Shown here: one piece after another, positions 1 through 10,769 of the stretch
Numbering within the stretch: position 1 is the stretch's first letter
Layout of the letters: each line of letters starts with the position of its first letter
Assembly: GCF_021560175.1 (NCBI RefSeq)
Contig: NZ_CP091110.1
Coordinates: 4,590,501-4,654,500, forward strand
Source of the DNA: Neobacillus drentensis
GTDB lineage: Bacteria > Bacillota > Bacilli > Bacillales > Cytobacillaceae
Direction of reading: 5' to 3'
DNA length: 64,000 nt
The notes under the pieces: generated by a model
Told to the model about the DNA's origin: nothing
What the model saw: only the letters and a program-made list of their open reading frames with translations
The model's database searches: none
Program-made: the position numbers and the translations under genes

Positions 1-10
1 ATTTACAAAA

Positions 11-17
11 CCCTCCT
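11..17 (-). promoter_or_regulatory. Ribosome binding site for the gene beyond the left edge (probably floA)
   Basis: Read on the minus strand there is an AGGAGGG motif followed by about ten bases to the window edge, just after the nfeD stop codon. In Bacillus, nfeD (yqeZ) is followed by the flotillin gene floA (yqfA), so this is most likely its Shine-Dalgarno site. The gene itself is outside the window. Confidence 0.5.
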
Positions 18-23
18 AACATT

Positions 24-659
24 TTATTGAACTTCCCTCACAACAATTCGTGCCCCTTCAACCTTAACGACTTTCACTTGAGCGTTTTTCTCGATAAAAC
101 CTCCTTCAGTGACAGCATCCACTCGTTCATTGTTAATAACAATAGTGCCTGACGGCCGTAGGACCGTGAGCGCACGGCCTTCCATTCCTAAGAGATCAGT
201 ACGGTTAATATTTGAAACATACCCATCCTCTTTTCTTGCAGAATCTGATAGTACCATCTTATTAAATAAAACAAGCTTTTTTCCAAGGGTCTTAATCATC
301 AAAAAGAATATAAAAATCGAAACAGCAATGGCTATTAAGATGGAAACACCCATTTGTAAAGCATCTTCGCCCGCTAAAAACAGACTCAATAGTAAGGCAG
401 TGAATCCGAGTGTACCTGCGATCGCCCCAGGTAAAAAAAACTCCAAAAAAATAAGCAGGATTCCGGCAACAAATAAAATTAATGTTCCAAATCCAGCTAA
501 ACCTGCTTGAAAGTGACCATAAAAGAATAAGATTAATGCCAATATCCCTATTAAACCAGCAATACCAAATTTGGCTGTAAAAAGCTCCAAAACGATTCCT
601 ACTCCAGCAATGGTTAAAAGGATGGTTACAACAACCGGATTTGTTAGAAACTCAATCAT
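24..659 (-). CDS. NfeD-family membrane protein, short form
   Basis: This is a 211-residue protein with about five hydrophobic segments (roughly residues 8-28, 32-50, 54-74, 78-96, 103-123), then a soluble C-terminal domain (about 145-211) that matches the OB-fold domain of NfeD proteins. NfeD proteins partner flotillins in membrane microdomains. The B. subtilis counterpart YqeZ is about 437 residues and carries an N-terminal ClpP-class serine protease domain, which is absent here. The start is well supported: an AAAGGGGGAG ribosome site lies just upstream, and no protease-like reading frame sits between this gene and yqeY. A floA ribosome site follows. Family assignment is firm. The missing protease half could be a natural short form or a loss. 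Confidence 0.85.
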   Translation of the reverse strand: MIEFLTNPVVVTILLTIAGVGIVLELFTAKFGIAGLIGILALILFFYGHFQAGLAGFGTLILFVAGILLIFLEFFLPGAIAGTLGFTALLLSLFLAGEDALQMGVSILIAIAVSIFIFFLMIKTLGKKLVLFNKMVLSDSARKEDGYVSNINRTDLLGMEGRALTVLRPSGTIVINNERVDAVTEGGFIEKNAQVKVVKVEGARIVVREVQ

Positions 660-744
660 TCAAACTCCCCCTTTCCATCTGAACTTTCTGACTATCTGTT
701 TTACGTTTCAGGCCATAAAAAGTTTCAAATGAATCAAAATATGT

Positions 745-777
745 AAAAAGACTACTGGTATTTACCAGCAGTCTTTA
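745..777 (-). terminator. Terminator of the rpsU-yqeY transcript
   Basis: An inverted repeat pairs AAGACTGCTGGTA with TACCAGTAGTCTT around a short loop and is followed by a T-run on the minus strand. It lies just after the yqeY stop codon. Confidence 0.75.
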
Positions 778-788
778 TGTCAGAATAC

Positions 789-1235
789 TTATGAAAGGTG
801 TTGTTGTACAAATTTATTAACGAGCGAACCATCTGCTTTACCTTTAACTTTAGGCATAATAGCAGCCATCACTTTTCCCATTTCTGCTTTTGATGTTGCG
901 CCGACTTCAGCGATTGTTTCTTTGACAATCACTGACAGTTCCTCTTCCGATAACTGTTGCGGTAAATACAGCTCTATATTTTCAAGTTCTGTACGCAATT
1001 TATCAACTAGGTCTTGACGACCAGCCTTATCAAATTCATGGAGGGAGTCTTTGCGTTGTTTTACTTCGCGAGAAAGGACTGTTAACTCTGCATCTTCAGA
1101 AAGCTCTTTTGTTCCGAGCTTGATCGCTTCATTTTGAAGTGAAGCTTTCACCATCCGAATAACTGAGAGTTTGTCTTTTTCCTTGTTTTTCATCGCTTGT
1201 TTCATATCATTGTTCAAACGCTCGAGAAGACTCAT
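789..1235 (-). CDS. yqeY: GatB/YqeY domain protein
   Basis: The 148-residue protein begins [15 protein letters not shown] and matches the YqeY family. These are mostly helical proteins that share their fold with the tRNA-binding tail domain of the GatB amidotransferase subunit. The biochemical role is not established. The ATG at 1235 is preferred over an in-frame GTG three codons upstream because a GAGAGGGTG ribosome site lies seven bases before it. It follows rpsU by 15 bases and shares its promoter, as in B. subtilis. Confidence 0.92.
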   Translation of the reverse strand: MSLLERLNNDMKQAMKNKEKDKLSVIRMVKASLQNEAIKLGTKELSEDAELTVLSREVKQRKDSLHEFDKAGRQDLVDKLRTELENIELYLPQQLSEEELSVIVKETIAEVGATSKAEMGKVMAAIMPKVKGKADGSLVNKFVQQHLS

Positions 1236-1250
1236 ATAATACACCCTCTC

Positions 1251-1424
1251 TTAAAACTTACGTTTTCTTGCAGCTTCAGACTTTTTCTTACGTTTTACAC
1301 TTGGTTTTTCATAAAATTCGCGCTTTCTAGCCTCTTGCAAAGTACCAGTTTTTGATACTGTACGTTTGAAGCGACGAAGAGCATCTTCAAGCGATTCGTT
1401 TTTACGAACGACGGTTTTAGACAT
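1251..1424 (-). CDS. rpsU: 30S ribosomal protein S21
   Basis: This 57-residue, very basic protein starts [19 protein letters not shown] and ends in a lysine/arginine-rich tail, the standard length and sequence of bacterial S21. S21 sits on the 30S platform near the anti-Shine-Dalgarno end of 16S rRNA. The ATG at 1424 follows a GGAGGGAGGG ribosome site; a longer in-frame extension upstream is not coding-like. A near-consensus promoter lies about 55 bases before the start, so rpsU and yqeY form one transcript. Confidence 0.97.
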   Translation of the reverse strand: MSKTVVRKNESLEDALRRFKRTVSKTGTLQEARKREFYEKPSVKRKKKSEAARKRKF

Positions 1425-1480
1425 TCTCTTTCCCTCCCTCCGAAACACAACACACTTACATTCAATCCATGTACCTTGCA

Positions 1481-1509
1481 ATTATAATATAACCTTGATA
1501 CAAGGTCAA
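1481..1509 (-). promoter_or_regulatory. SigA-type promoter of rpsU-yqeY
   Basis: On the minus strand TTGACC and TATAAT are separated by exactly 17 bases, a near-consensus housekeeping promoter ending about 57 bases before the rpsU start. Confidence 0.8.
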
Positions 1510-1613
1510 CTTAAATTCACACAAATAAACGCAAAACTCGATAAAATGTTTATCTAAATAATTGGCATGTCCCATCAGGCGCTGCCATACAATGAAGGGA
1601 GGGGGCCAAACAT

Positions 1614-2555
1614 ATGCTATACATACTATTATTTATACTTTGTATTTTAGTATTTATCTTTGGAATGACGATTATTAGATTCGGTCTATTTAACTTGTCA
1701 GCCAATAAATTAAAAACATGGTTAATTAAGCTGACCAGTACCCCATTAAAAGGGATGTTAACGGGTACATTTATTACTGCTCTATTACAAAGCAGTTCGG
1801 CGGTAATGGTTATTACCATTGGTTTAATTTCGGCGAGGATCATGACCTTTCCTCAATCAATCGGCATTATACTCGGCACCAATATTGGGACAACCTTTAA
1901 AACTGAGTTAATTACGTTTGATATAGATAGAATTCTTGTTCCATTAGCCATAAGCGGTGCGCTGCTTATATTATTCAAGAATAAAAAAGCACGAAGCATT
2001 GGAATGCTTCTTTTTGGGATTGCTTCCGTGTTCACAGCGATGAAGGGTTTCGAATTATTGGCCCAGCCTCTTACAGTCATGCCGTTTATCAACAAATTTA
2101 TATTATCCATCAATGACAATATTGTCTTAAGCCTGCTCACAGGGGCAGTTATCACTTCGATCATCCAGTCAAGTACTGCCATGACGGGGATTGCAATGGG
2201 ATTTTTAACTGCCGGCCTGCTGCAGCTTGATGCAGGGATTGCGATTGTTCTTGGTGCAAACATTGGGACGTGTATTACGGCTGTGATTGCATCAATTGGG
2301 GGCGGCAGAGAGTCAAGATTAGCAGCATTTGCCCATGTTTGGCTTAATGTTTTTGGAGTATTACTTTTTATCCCGCTCATCCCTTTTTTAACGGAGAATG
2401 CAAAGCTTCTCGCAAGTCAAACAGATATTCAGTTAGCTCATATAAGTGTTATTTTTAATGTTGCTACCTCTTTAATCGTTTTGCCGTTCGCTACTAAATT
2501 TGGCGAAATGATTCTCTTTTTACATGATAGAGCTCCCAAAAAACCGATTTCTTAA
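1614..2555 (+). CDS. yqeW: Na/Pi-cotransporter family protein (YqeW)
   Basis: This 313-residue polytopic membrane protein contains two copies of the glutamine/serine repeat that marks the NptA/PNaS phosphate cotransporters: an LLQSSSA segment near residue 60 and an IIQSSTAMT segment near residue 185. Each is followed by a GTNIGT or GANIGT motif. Such inverted repeats form the transport core. The substrate is inferred to be phosphate with sodium but is untested for this branch. The gene is divergent from rpsU, starts at an ATG behind a GAAGGGAGGGGG site and ends at a hairpin shared with mtaB. Length is close to that of B. subtilis YqeW. Confidence 0.88.
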   Translation: MLYILLFILCILVFIFGMTIIRFGLFNLSANKLKTWLIKLTSTPLKGMLTGTFITALLQSSSAVMVITIGLISARIMTFPQSIGIILGTNIGTTFKTELITFDIDRILVPLAISGALLILFKNKKARSIGMLLFGIASVFTAMKGFELLAQPLTVMPFINKFILSINDNIVLSLLTGAVITSIIQSSTAMTGIAMGFLTAGLLQLDAGIAIVLGANIGTCITAVIASIGGGRESRLAAFAHVWLNVFGVLLFIPLIPFLTENAKLLASQTDIQLAHISVIFNVATSLIVLPFATKFGEMILFLHDRAPKKPIS

Positions 2556-2566
2556 CTTATCCAAAA

Positions 2567-2593
2567 TAAAAAGGACCTAGTGAGGTCCTTTTC
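2567..2593. terminator. Bidirectional terminator between yqeW and mtaB
   Basis: An AAAAGGACCT / AGGTCCTTTT inverted repeat with a four-base loop has A- and T-tracts on its two sides. It lies between two converging genes and can serve both. Confidence 0.85.
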
Positions 2594-2596
2594 TAC

Positions 2597-3970
2597 TTAA
2601 ATTGCTGCTTCTTCTTTGTTAAAAATTACTTCTTTCATTAATTCTCGATCTTCCATTACCTTGACAAATTGCCCTTCATTATAAGGATATCCGGCTTTGG
2701 TAATTTTAACTTTAACAATTTTCCCAATCATATCTTCTGTTGCTGGAAAGACAACTTTTAAGTAATTATCAGAGTATCCAACATACAGCCCCTTGTTGGC
2801 TTCTTCCTTGTACTCCTCTTCCGGAATGACCTCTAATACTTCCCCTTCAAAAAGAGACGCGTATTCTTTTGCAAGTTGATCTGAAAGAGAAATTAAACGG
2901 TGTACCCGTTCATTTTTGACTTCCTCATCGACTTGATCCTCCATCCTTGCTGCGGGAGTACCAGTACGCTTTGAATATGGGAATACATGAAGCTCAGAAA
3001 ATTTATGCTCTTTTATGAAATTATAAGTTTCCATGAACTCTTCTTCGGTTTCACCTGGAAAGCCGACAATGACATCAGATGTAACTGCAAGCCCTGGAAG
3101 TACTTCCTTAAGTCTATCTAATCTTTCCGCAAAAAATTCCATGGTATACTTACGACGCATACGTTTTAAAACAGAATTTGATCCAGATTGAATAGGAATA
3201 TGCAGATGACGAACAATCAGATTGGATTGATTAATAACCTCAATCACTTCATCGGTAATTTGACTTGCTTCAATCGATGAAATCCGCAATCTTTCTAGAC
3301 CTTTTACACCTGCTTCTAAATCACGAAGCAAAGCAGCAAGATTATAGTCTTTCATGTCTTCACCGTAACCCCCAGTATGAATACCAGTTAAGACAATTTC
3401 CTTATAACCTGCATCAACAAGCTGCTGGGCCTGATGAATAACTTCTTTAGGGTCACGGGATCTCATCAGCCCTCGTGCCCACGGTATTATACAAAATGTA
3501 CAAAAATTGTTGCAGCCTTCTTGAATTTTCAAAGAAGCACGCGTTCTGTCCGTAAAAGCCGGAACATCAAGCTCTTCGTAAACTCGACTTTTCATGATAT
3601 TCCCTACACCATTAATTGGCTGGCGTTCTGTTTTAAATTGTTCAATATAATCCAGCATTTTTACACGATCCTGTGTTCCTACCACAATATCAACACCAGG
3701 GATGGCCATGATTTCAGCTGGAGAAGTCTGAGCATAGCATCCAGTTACACAAATAACGGCATCTGGATTTTTTCGAACAGCACGCCGAATGACTTGACGG
3801 CTTTTTTTATCGCCCGTATTTGTAACGGTACAAGTATTAATAATATAGACATCGGAAATGGATTCAAAATCAACCCGTTCGTAACCTTCTTGTTTAAACA
3901 ACTGCCAAATGGCTTCTGTTTCATAATGATTCACCTTACAACCTAGTGTATGAAACGCAACTGTTGCCAT
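2597..3970 (-). CDS. mtaB: tRNA (N6-L-threonylcarbamoyladenosine(37)-C2)-methylthiotransferase MtaB
   Basis: MtaB is a radical-SAM enzyme that adds a methylthio group to t6A37 of ANN-decoding tRNAs, giving ms2t6A. The 457-residue protein has the UPF0004 domain first (starting FHTLGCKVNHYETEA, with cluster cysteines near 11, 47 and 81). The radical-SAM CNNFCTFC motif follows near residue 154, and a C-terminal TRAM RNA-binding domain covers about 375-440. Architecture and length match the family, and the LGCKVN signature separates it from MiaB and RimO. It lies 6 bases after rsmE and is probably co-transcribed with prmA and rsmE, all modifiers of the translation machinery. Confidence 0.95.
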   Translation of the reverse strand: MATVAFHTLGCKVNHYETEAIWQLFKQEGYERVDFESISDVYIINTCTVTNTGDKKSRQVIRRAVRKNPDAVICVTGCYAQTSPAEIMAIPGVDIVVGTQDRVKMLDYIEQFKTERQPINGVGNIMKSRVYEELDVPAFTDRTRASLKIQEGCNNFCTFCIIPWARGLMRSRDPKEVIHQAQQLVDAGYKEIVLTGIHTGGYGEDMKDYNLAALLRDLEAGVKGLERLRISSIEASQITDEVIEVINQSNLIVRHLHIPIQSGSNSVLKRMRRKYTMEFFAERLDRLKEVLPGLAVTSDVIVGFPGETEEEFMETYNFIKEHKFSELHVFPYSKRTGTPAARMEDQVDEEVKNERVHRLISLSDQLAKEYASLFEGEVLEVIPEEEYKEEANKGLYVGYSDNYLKVVFPATEDMIGKIVKVKITKAGYPYNEGQFVKVMEDRELMKEVIFNKEEAAI

Positions 3971-3976
3971 TTAATC

Positions 3977-4726
3977 TCACCTCAATAGTTCAAAATGATA
4001 GGAAATAGCCGCAAGTGAATATAATGGGGCCGTTTCTGTTCTTAAAATACGCGGTCCTAAACCACATAGCCCAAAACCATATTCCTTTAATTGCTGAACT
4101 TCTTCCTCAGCTAGGCCTCCTTCTGGTCCAAATACGATTAGGAGGGTTTCGCCGCTTTTTATCTGTTTTAACGTGGAAGAAAGCACCGAGGTCTCACCTT
4201 GTCTGCTTTCTTCCTCATACGCTGCTAATTTATAATCAAAGTCCCCGCTCATTTTCAGTAACTCTTTAAAGGACATCGGATTAATAATGGTCGGTACTAC
4301 CGTCCGATGGGATTGTTCTGCCGCTTCCTTAGCAATCTTTTGCCATCTATCTATTTTTTTTGCCGCTTTTTTTTCATCCCATTTTACAACCGAACGAGCA
4401 GCAGAAAAAGGAAGGAACTGCTGGGCACCTAATTCCGTCCCTTTTTGAATAATCCACTCCAGCTTGTCCCCTTTAGGCAACCCGCTTGCGATGGTAATCG
4501 AAATTGGAAGCTCGGGACTTTCATCTATCCATTGTACAACGTCTGCAACGACACTTGAATTGGTAATTTCTGAAAGCTTACAAACAGCCTGTTTGCCGTT
4601 CGGATCAACGCAAATAATTTGATCATCGATTTGCATCCTCATGACCTTTACAATATGGTGACGGTCCTCTTCATCGATAAAAAATTGATTATCATTTGCT
4701 TGATGTTGAACAAAGTAGCGTTGCAT
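3977..4726 (-). CDS. rsmE: 16S rRNA (uracil(1498)-N3)-methyltransferase RsmE
   Basis: RsmE methylates U1498 of 16S rRNA in the 30S decoding region. The 249-residue protein begins MQRYFVQHQANDNQ with a PUA-like domain. It ends in a SPOUT knot, seen as LLIVFGPEGGLAEEE followed by GLGPRILRTETAPL, which forms the SAM-binding trefoil. The ATG at 4726 is chosen because it has an AGAGAGGTG site six bases upstream and matches the family N-terminus; a longer frame adds seven unsupported residues. It is placed between prmA and mtaB, as in B. subtilis yqeU. Confidence 0.95.
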   Translation of the reverse strand: MQRYFVQHQANDNQFFIDEEDRHHIVKVMRMQIDDQIICVDPNGKQAVCKLSEITNSSVVADVVQWIDESPELPISITIASGLPKGDKLEWIIQKGTELGAQQFLPFSAARSVVKWDEKKAAKKIDRWQKIAKEAAEQSHRTVVPTIINPMSFKELLKMSGDFDYKLAAYEEESRQGETSVLSSTLKQIKSGETLLIVFGPEGGLAEEEVQQLKEYGFGLCGLGPRILRTETAPLYSLAAISYHFELLR

Positions 4727-4787
4727 ACATTGCACCTCTCTTAACATTTTACTCTTTATTCTACTACTTTTAAGAAGTAAGGAAAAT

Positions 4788-4814
4788 AAAAAGGGGTTTA
4801 TCCCACCCCTTTTT
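4788..4814 (-). terminator. Hairpin between prmA and rsmE
   Basis: AAAAAGGGGT and ACCCCTTTTT form a perfect stem around a seven-base loop, with a following T-run on the minus strand. It lies just after the prmA stop, so it may attenuate read-through into rsmE. Confidence 0.75.
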
Positions 4815-4820
4815 CAGCCA

Positions 4821-5762
4821 TTATTTCCTTTTTGCAATAATCGCAACCCAATCTTCCATTAAAATGGTTTCAAGGATTTCAAAACCTGAATCCATTAGTG
4901 CATCTTTTACTAAATCTTTTTTAGGCTGGATAATTCCTGACGCTATAAAAGAGCCTCCCGGTTTTACCACACGAGCCACATCATTTGTGAATCGTAAAAT
5001 AACTTCAGCTAAAATATTAGCAACAATAACATCAGCGGAATTTTCTTCCACTCCGTCTAAAAGGTTGTTTTGTGAAACCACTACCCTCTCATTGACCTTA
5101 TTGAGCTTAATATTAAGCTTTGCGGATGCGACTGCCACTTCATCAAGATCATAAGCCCTGACGTCTTCCGCCCCTAGCATAGCAGCTGCGATACTAAGTA
5201 CACCTGAGCCAGTCCCTACATCGATTACCCGATCACCAGGCCGCACGGTCTTTTCTAGCGCTTGAATACACATAACCGTTGTTGGATGTGTTCCTGTCCC
5301 AAAGGCCATACCAGGGTCCAGTTCGATAATTAATTCATCGCTGCTAACAGGTTCGTAGATCTCCCATGTTGGCACGATCGTGAATTTTTCTGATATTTTA
5401 ACTGGATTATAATACTTTTTCCAGGCTGTGGCCCATTCTTCTTCATTTACTTCACTTATGGTAACCTTATTTAACCCTAAATCAATATCATGGATGATAA
5501 GATTGTTAATGGATTCTTTAATTGCGTCGACCGTCTCTCCGAGGAAACTGTTAACAGGTAAATAGGCTTTGATCATAACGCCCTCTTCGGGATAATCATC
5601 TGGATTAAGTTGGTAGATTTCTCCGAATTGATCTTCCCTTTCCTTCGTCAATTCAAGGGGATCTTCTATAACTACACCGCTCGCCCCCGCTTCATGTAAA
5701 ATATTTGAGATAGGTTCGATCGCCTCGTTTGTTGTGTGGATACTAATTTCTGACCACTTCAT
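4821..5762 (-). CDS. prmA: Ribosomal protein L11 methyltransferase
   Basis: PrmA trimethylates ribosomal protein L11 using SAM. The 313-residue protein starts [14 protein letters not shown] (substrate-recognition domain, about 1-100). The class I methyltransferase domain contains [14 protein letters not shown], the SAM-binding loop [15 protein letters not shown] and the NILAEVI motif near residue 240. The ATG at 5762 is preferred because GGAG lies nine bases upstream and family members begin MKWSE. The stop of dnaJ lies just 17 bases upstream, so prmA is probably expressed with the heat-shock operon, as in B. subtilis. Confidence 0.96.
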   Translation of the reverse strand: MKWSEISIHTTNEAIEPISNILHEAGASGVVIEDPLELTKEREDQFGEIYQLNPDDYPEEGVMIKAYLPVNSFLGETVDAIKESINNLIIHDIDLGLNKVTISEVNEEEWATAWKKYYNPVKISEKFTIVPTWEIYEPVSSDELIIELDPGMAFGTGTHPTTVMCIQALEKTVRPGDRVIDVGTGSGVLSIAAAMLGAEDVRAYDLDEVAVASAKLNIKLNKVNERVVVSQNNLLDGVEENSADVIVANILAEVILRFTNDVARVVKPGGSFIASGIIQPKKDLVKDALMDSGFEILETILMEDWVAIIAKRK

Positions 5763-5779
5763 CTCTACCAACTCCATCC

Positions 5780-6919
5780 TTACTCGCTTTTAAAAGCTCT
5801 TTTTACTTTTGAGAAAAAACTTTCTTCGTGTTCACCGATTGGTGAGGAACCACTAATGTCCGCAAATTCCTTGAGAAGCTGTTTTTGTTTATCAGACAGC
5901 TTTGTTGGAGTAATAATACGGACGATTATATACTGATCTCCTACACCATATCCACGAACGTTTGGAATTCCTTTCCCTTTCAGGCGGAATTTTTTACCTG
6001 TTTGTGTACCAGCAGGGATTTTAAGCTTCACTTTGCCTTTTAAGGCTGGAACCTCGATTTCATCACCCAAGGAAGCTTGAACAAACGTAATTGGCATCTC
6101 ACAATATATATCATCGCCGTCACGTTCAAAAAATTCGTGTGAACGAACCTGGAATACCACGTAAAGATCGCCAGCCGGACCGCCGTTTGCTCCAGCTTCA
6201 CCCTGACCCGACATGCGCAGTTGTTGTCCATCATCAATACCGGCAGGAATTTTTACATGGATTTTTTTGCGTTTTTGAACTTTACCTTTTCCGGCGCATG
6301 TTGAACATTTATGTTTAATCTCTTTGCCTGTACCATTACAATGATGACAAGTTCTGCGGTTAACAATTCTCCCAAATGGAGTGTTTTGTTCCACATTTAA
6401 CTGTCCTGTACCATGACAATGCTGACAAGTCTCTGGTTGAGTGCCAGGTTTAGCACCGGAGCCATGACAGGTTTCGCATGTTTCTTCTCTTGGAATTTCT
6501 ATATCTGTTTCTTTTCCAAACGCCGCTTCTTCAAATGATACCGTCATCGTATATTGCAAATCAGCACCTTGTCTAGGGGCATTCGGGTCACGTCTTCTCG
6601 AACCGCCGCCACCGCCAAAGAAGGTATTAAAGATATCTTCAAACCCTCCAAAACCGCCGCCAAAGTCACCACCACCACCAAAGCCTCCGAAGCCTTGGTT
6701 TGGATCTGTATGGCCGAATTGGTCATAATGGGCCTTTTTTTGGTCATCGCTTAGCACTTCATAAGCTTCAGCAATTTCTTTAAATTTTTCAGCCGCATCA
6801 GCCTCTTTATTAATATCTGGATGATATTGTTTAGATAATTTTCGATAGGCTTTTTTTATTTCATCCTTAGAAGCACTTTTACTAACACCTAGTACTTCAT
6901 AGTAATCCCGTTTACTCAT
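5780..6919 (-). CDS. dnaJ: Chaperone protein DnaJ
   Basis: This is the Hsp40 co-chaperone that delivers substrates to DnaK and stimulates its ATPase. The 379-residue protein has a J-domain with the HPD motif at residues 33-35, a glycine/phenylalanine-rich linker (about 75-115), and four CxxCxGxG zinc-finger repeats (about 150-220). The C-terminal substrate-binding and dimerisation domains follow. The ATG at 6919 has GGGAGTGG upstream; the longer frame adds eight residues with no family match. It follows dnaK with a weak T-rich hairpin in between. Confidence 0.98.
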   Translation of the reverse strand: MSKRDYYEVLGVSKSASKDEIKKAYRKLSKQYHPDINKEADAAEKFKEIAEAYEVLSDDQKKAHYDQFGHTDPNQGFGGFGGGGDFGGGFGGFEDIFNTFFGGGGGSRRRDPNAPRQGADLQYTMTVSFEEAAFGKETDIEIPREETCETCHGSGAKPGTQPETCQHCHGTGQLNVEQNTPFGRIVNRRTCHHCNGTGKEIKHKCSTCAGKGKVQKRKKIHVKIPAGIDDGQQLRMSGQGEAGANGGPAGDLYVVFQVRSHEFFERDGDDIYCEMPITFVQASLGDEIEVPALKGKVKLKIPAGTQTGKKFRLKGKGIPNVRGYGVGDQYIIVRIITPTKLSDKQKQLLKEFADISGSSPIGEHEESFFSKVKRAFKSE

Positions 6920-6983
6920 GATTACCACTCCCGAATCTGTCACATAAAGATTATTCTAACACCAATTAGAAGGCTATTGCAAT

Positions 6984-7022
6984 AAAAAAGCCAAAGCCCG
7001 TAACTTTGACTTTGACTTTTTT
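6984..7022 (-). terminator. Weak terminator or processing hairpin between dnaK and dnaJ
   Basis: On the minus strand GTCAAAG pairs with CTTTGGC (one wobble) and is followed by a T6 tract. In B. subtilis the dnaK operon transcript also continues into dnaJ, so this is probably a partial terminator that lowers dnaJ expression relative to dnaK. Confidence 0.55.
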
Positions 7023-7048
7023 ACAAGAATAAAAATTACATAAGATTT

Positions 7049-8875
<1,827 letters not shown>

Positions 8876-8904
8876 TTACCTTTTCCTCCTAATAAATATG
8901 TAGA

Positions 8905-9504
8905 TTATTGATTTACTTTAACCATTGAAGGGCGAATAACTCGATCCTTTAATAGATAGCCTTTTTGAAACTCATCAGTAACAACGTTTGCTCCATAATT
9001 CGCATCTTCTCCCTGCATAACTGCTTGATGCAGGTGCGGATCAAACTCTTTGCCAACCGCCTCAATAGGTTCAACACCTTCTTTTTTCAGTGCATCAACC
9101 ATACTGCGGTAAACCATGTCCATTCCTTGTAGTAAAGCCTTAGTTTGTTCATTGTCAGCTTCTACTTTCATGGCTCTTTCAAAGTTATCTAATGCTGGCA
9201 GTATATCGGTGATTAATTTTTGAGCTCTATATTTTTCGCTCGCTTCTTGGTCGATTCTAGTCCGGCGGCGGAAATTATCAAAGTCTGCCTGAAGCCTTAA
9301 GATTCGATTGTCTGCTTCTTCTAACTTAGCTTTAAGCTGCTCGATTTCTTGCAGATATTCATCAACTGGGTTAGACTCAGCCACATTTGTTGGCTCACTT
9401 TCACCAGCAATAGGTTCACCTGTATTTTCTTCAGTAAGTTCAACTTGTTCATTATGCTCAATTTCAACTTCTTCGTTGATGGTATTATTCTGTTCTTTTG
9501 TCAA
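8905..9504 (-). CDS. grpE: Nucleotide exchange factor GrpE
   Basis: GrpE releases ADP from DnaK. The 199-residue protein has a disordered acidic N-terminus, a long coiled coil (about 55-105, rich in [19 protein letters not shown]) and the C-terminal beta domain ending VIRPSMVKV. The proposed start is the TTG at 9504: a GGGAGGTGAG ribosome site lies about seven bases upstream, and that site falls inside the longer frame that starts at an ATG at 9531. It lies between hrcA and dnaK, within the heat-shock operon. Confidence 0.96.
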   Translation of the reverse strand: MTKEQNNTINEEVEIEHNEQVELTEENTGEPIAGESEPTNVAESNPVDEYLQEIEQLKAKLEEADNRILRLQADFDNFRRRTRIDQEASEKYRAQKLITDILPALDNFERAMKVEADNEQTKALLQGMDMVYRSMVDALKKEGVEPIEAVGKEFDPHLHQAVMQGEDANYGANVVTDEFQKGYLLKDRVIRPSMVKVNQ

Positions 9505-9612
9505 CTTACTCACCTCCCTTAAAGGATTCATAACAATTTATCGTAACTGATCGATACAAAGGAAAAGGGGGGGCCTAAAAAGGCAATTCACCCTTACTCA
9601 ATATTACCAGCA

Positions 9613-10644
9613 CTAGTTACTTTGATACAGTTTAGTTAAAACAGTGGTTAAATCTCTGCTCAAAAATTGAAGCAAGCTGATTACACGCGAATATTCCATT
9701 CTTGTAGGTCCTAATATCGCAATCGTTCCTAATTTTTCAACACCCACAGAGTAGGAAGCAGTAATTAAACTGCAATTATCCATCGCACTGACATTATTTT
9801 CCCTGCCGATTTTAACATGAATGCCTGCAGATTCGTTTCGGATTAAATTATAAATCCATTCCTCTTGATCAATCATGGTCAATAAACTGCGGATTTTGGT
9901 GATATCGTGAAATTCCGGTTGGCTTAACATATTGGTTTTTCCACCAAAAAACAGCTTCTCTGCTACGGGCATTTTAAAGGATTCCCCAATCATATGGAGC
10001 ATTAAATCGTAATTATGGATATGCTGGCGTAATAGCATTGCGACTTCCTTATAAATCTTATCATTTAACTCTTCTAGCGGTACACCGGATAAACGGTCAT
10101 TAAGAATATTCACCGTTTTTTCGATATCACTGGCATCCACCATATCCGGCAGCGAAAAAGTCCTGTTTTCCACATGTCCTGTATCCGTGACAAATATAGC
10201 GACTGCTGACTCCCTGTTTAAAGGAATAATTTGTATTTTCTTTAACTTATTTATACTAACCGCTGGTCCTAGAACGATGGATGTATAATTGGTTAACTCT
10301 GATAAGATTTTTGCGGATTTTTGGATGATTGCTTCGAACTCAAAGATCCTTTCAGCAAAAATCGATTGAATGATCGAGATATCTTGCTTATTTAATGCTT
10401 GAGGCGAGAGTAAATGATCCACATAATACCGGTATCCTTTTTCAGAAGGCACACGTCCTGAGGAGGTATGTGTCTTTTCAATATACCCCAATTCTTCAAG
10501 GTCGGCCATTTCATTTCGAATGGTAGCGGAACTAAAGGAAATTTCCTCTTTTTTCGACAAACTTCTTGAGCCGACTGGTTGGGCAGATCGAATAAAGTCA
10601 TCAACAATTACCTGAAGAATCAACAACTGCCGATCTGTTAGCAA
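9613..10644 (-). CDS. hrcA: Heat-inducible transcription repressor HrcA
   Basis: HrcA binds the CIRCE operator and represses class I heat-shock genes; GroEL is known to promote its folding in B. subtilis. The 343-residue protein has an N-terminal winged helix (about 1-75, including [20 protein letters not shown]) and a GAF-like core. The start is a TTG at 10644, seven bases after AGAGGTGATGAAAG; no ATG fits. A perfect CIRCE element lies 16-42 bases upstream, so the gene is autoregulated and leads the hrcA-grpE-dnaK-dnaJ operon. Confidence 0.98.
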   Translation of the reverse strand: MLTDRQLLILQVIVDDFIRSAQPVGSRSLSKKEEISFSSATIRNEMADLEELGYIEKTHTSSGRVPSEKGYRYYVDHLLSPQALNKQDISIIQSIFAERIFEFEAIIQKSAKILSELTNYTSIVLGPAVSINKLKKIQIIPLNRESAVAIFVTDTGHVENRTFSLPDMVDASDIEKTVNILNDRLSGVPLEELNDKIYKEVAMLLRQHIHNYDLMLHMIGESFKMPVAEKLFFGGKTNMLSQPEFHDITKIRSLLTMIDQEEWIYNLIRNESAGIHVKIGRENNVSAMDNCSLITASYSVGVEKLGTIAILGPTRMEYSRVISLLQFLSRDLTTVLTKLYQSN

Positions 10645-10659
10645 CTTTCATCACCTCTG

Positions 10660-10686
10660 TTAGCACTCTTTGTTAACGAGTGCTAA
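10660..10686. promoter_or_regulatory. CIRCE operator
   Basis: The sequence TTAGCACTC, nine bases, GAGTGCTAA is an exact match to the CIRCE inverted repeat bound by HrcA. It lies between the hrcA promoter and its TTG start, so repressor binding would block transcription and mark the 5' end of the mRNA. Confidence 0.98.
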
Positions 10687-10696
10687 TTATATTAAT

Positions 10697-10726
10697 AAAT
10701 TATCAAAAAAGGTGGGATGGTGTCAA
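10697..10726 (-). promoter_or_regulatory. SigA-type promoter of the hrcA operon
   Basis: A consensus -35 TTGACA (minus strand) is followed after 17-18 bases by ATAATT/TAATTT, placing the start of transcription at or just before the CIRCE element, the usual arrangement for class I heat-shock promoters. Confidence 0.7.
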
Positions 10727-10769
10727 TTAAAAAGAACACAAAATGGCACATCAGCCTAAAGACTTTGCT

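Noticed and set aside
109..510. 133-codon plus-strand ORF opposite nfeD
   Set aside because: It lies wholly antisense to a clear membrane protein gene, lacks a ribosome site and has no family-like features.
9505..9531. ATG start for grpE nine codons upstream
   Set aside because: The only good ribosome site lies inside those nine codons and points to the TTG at 9504.
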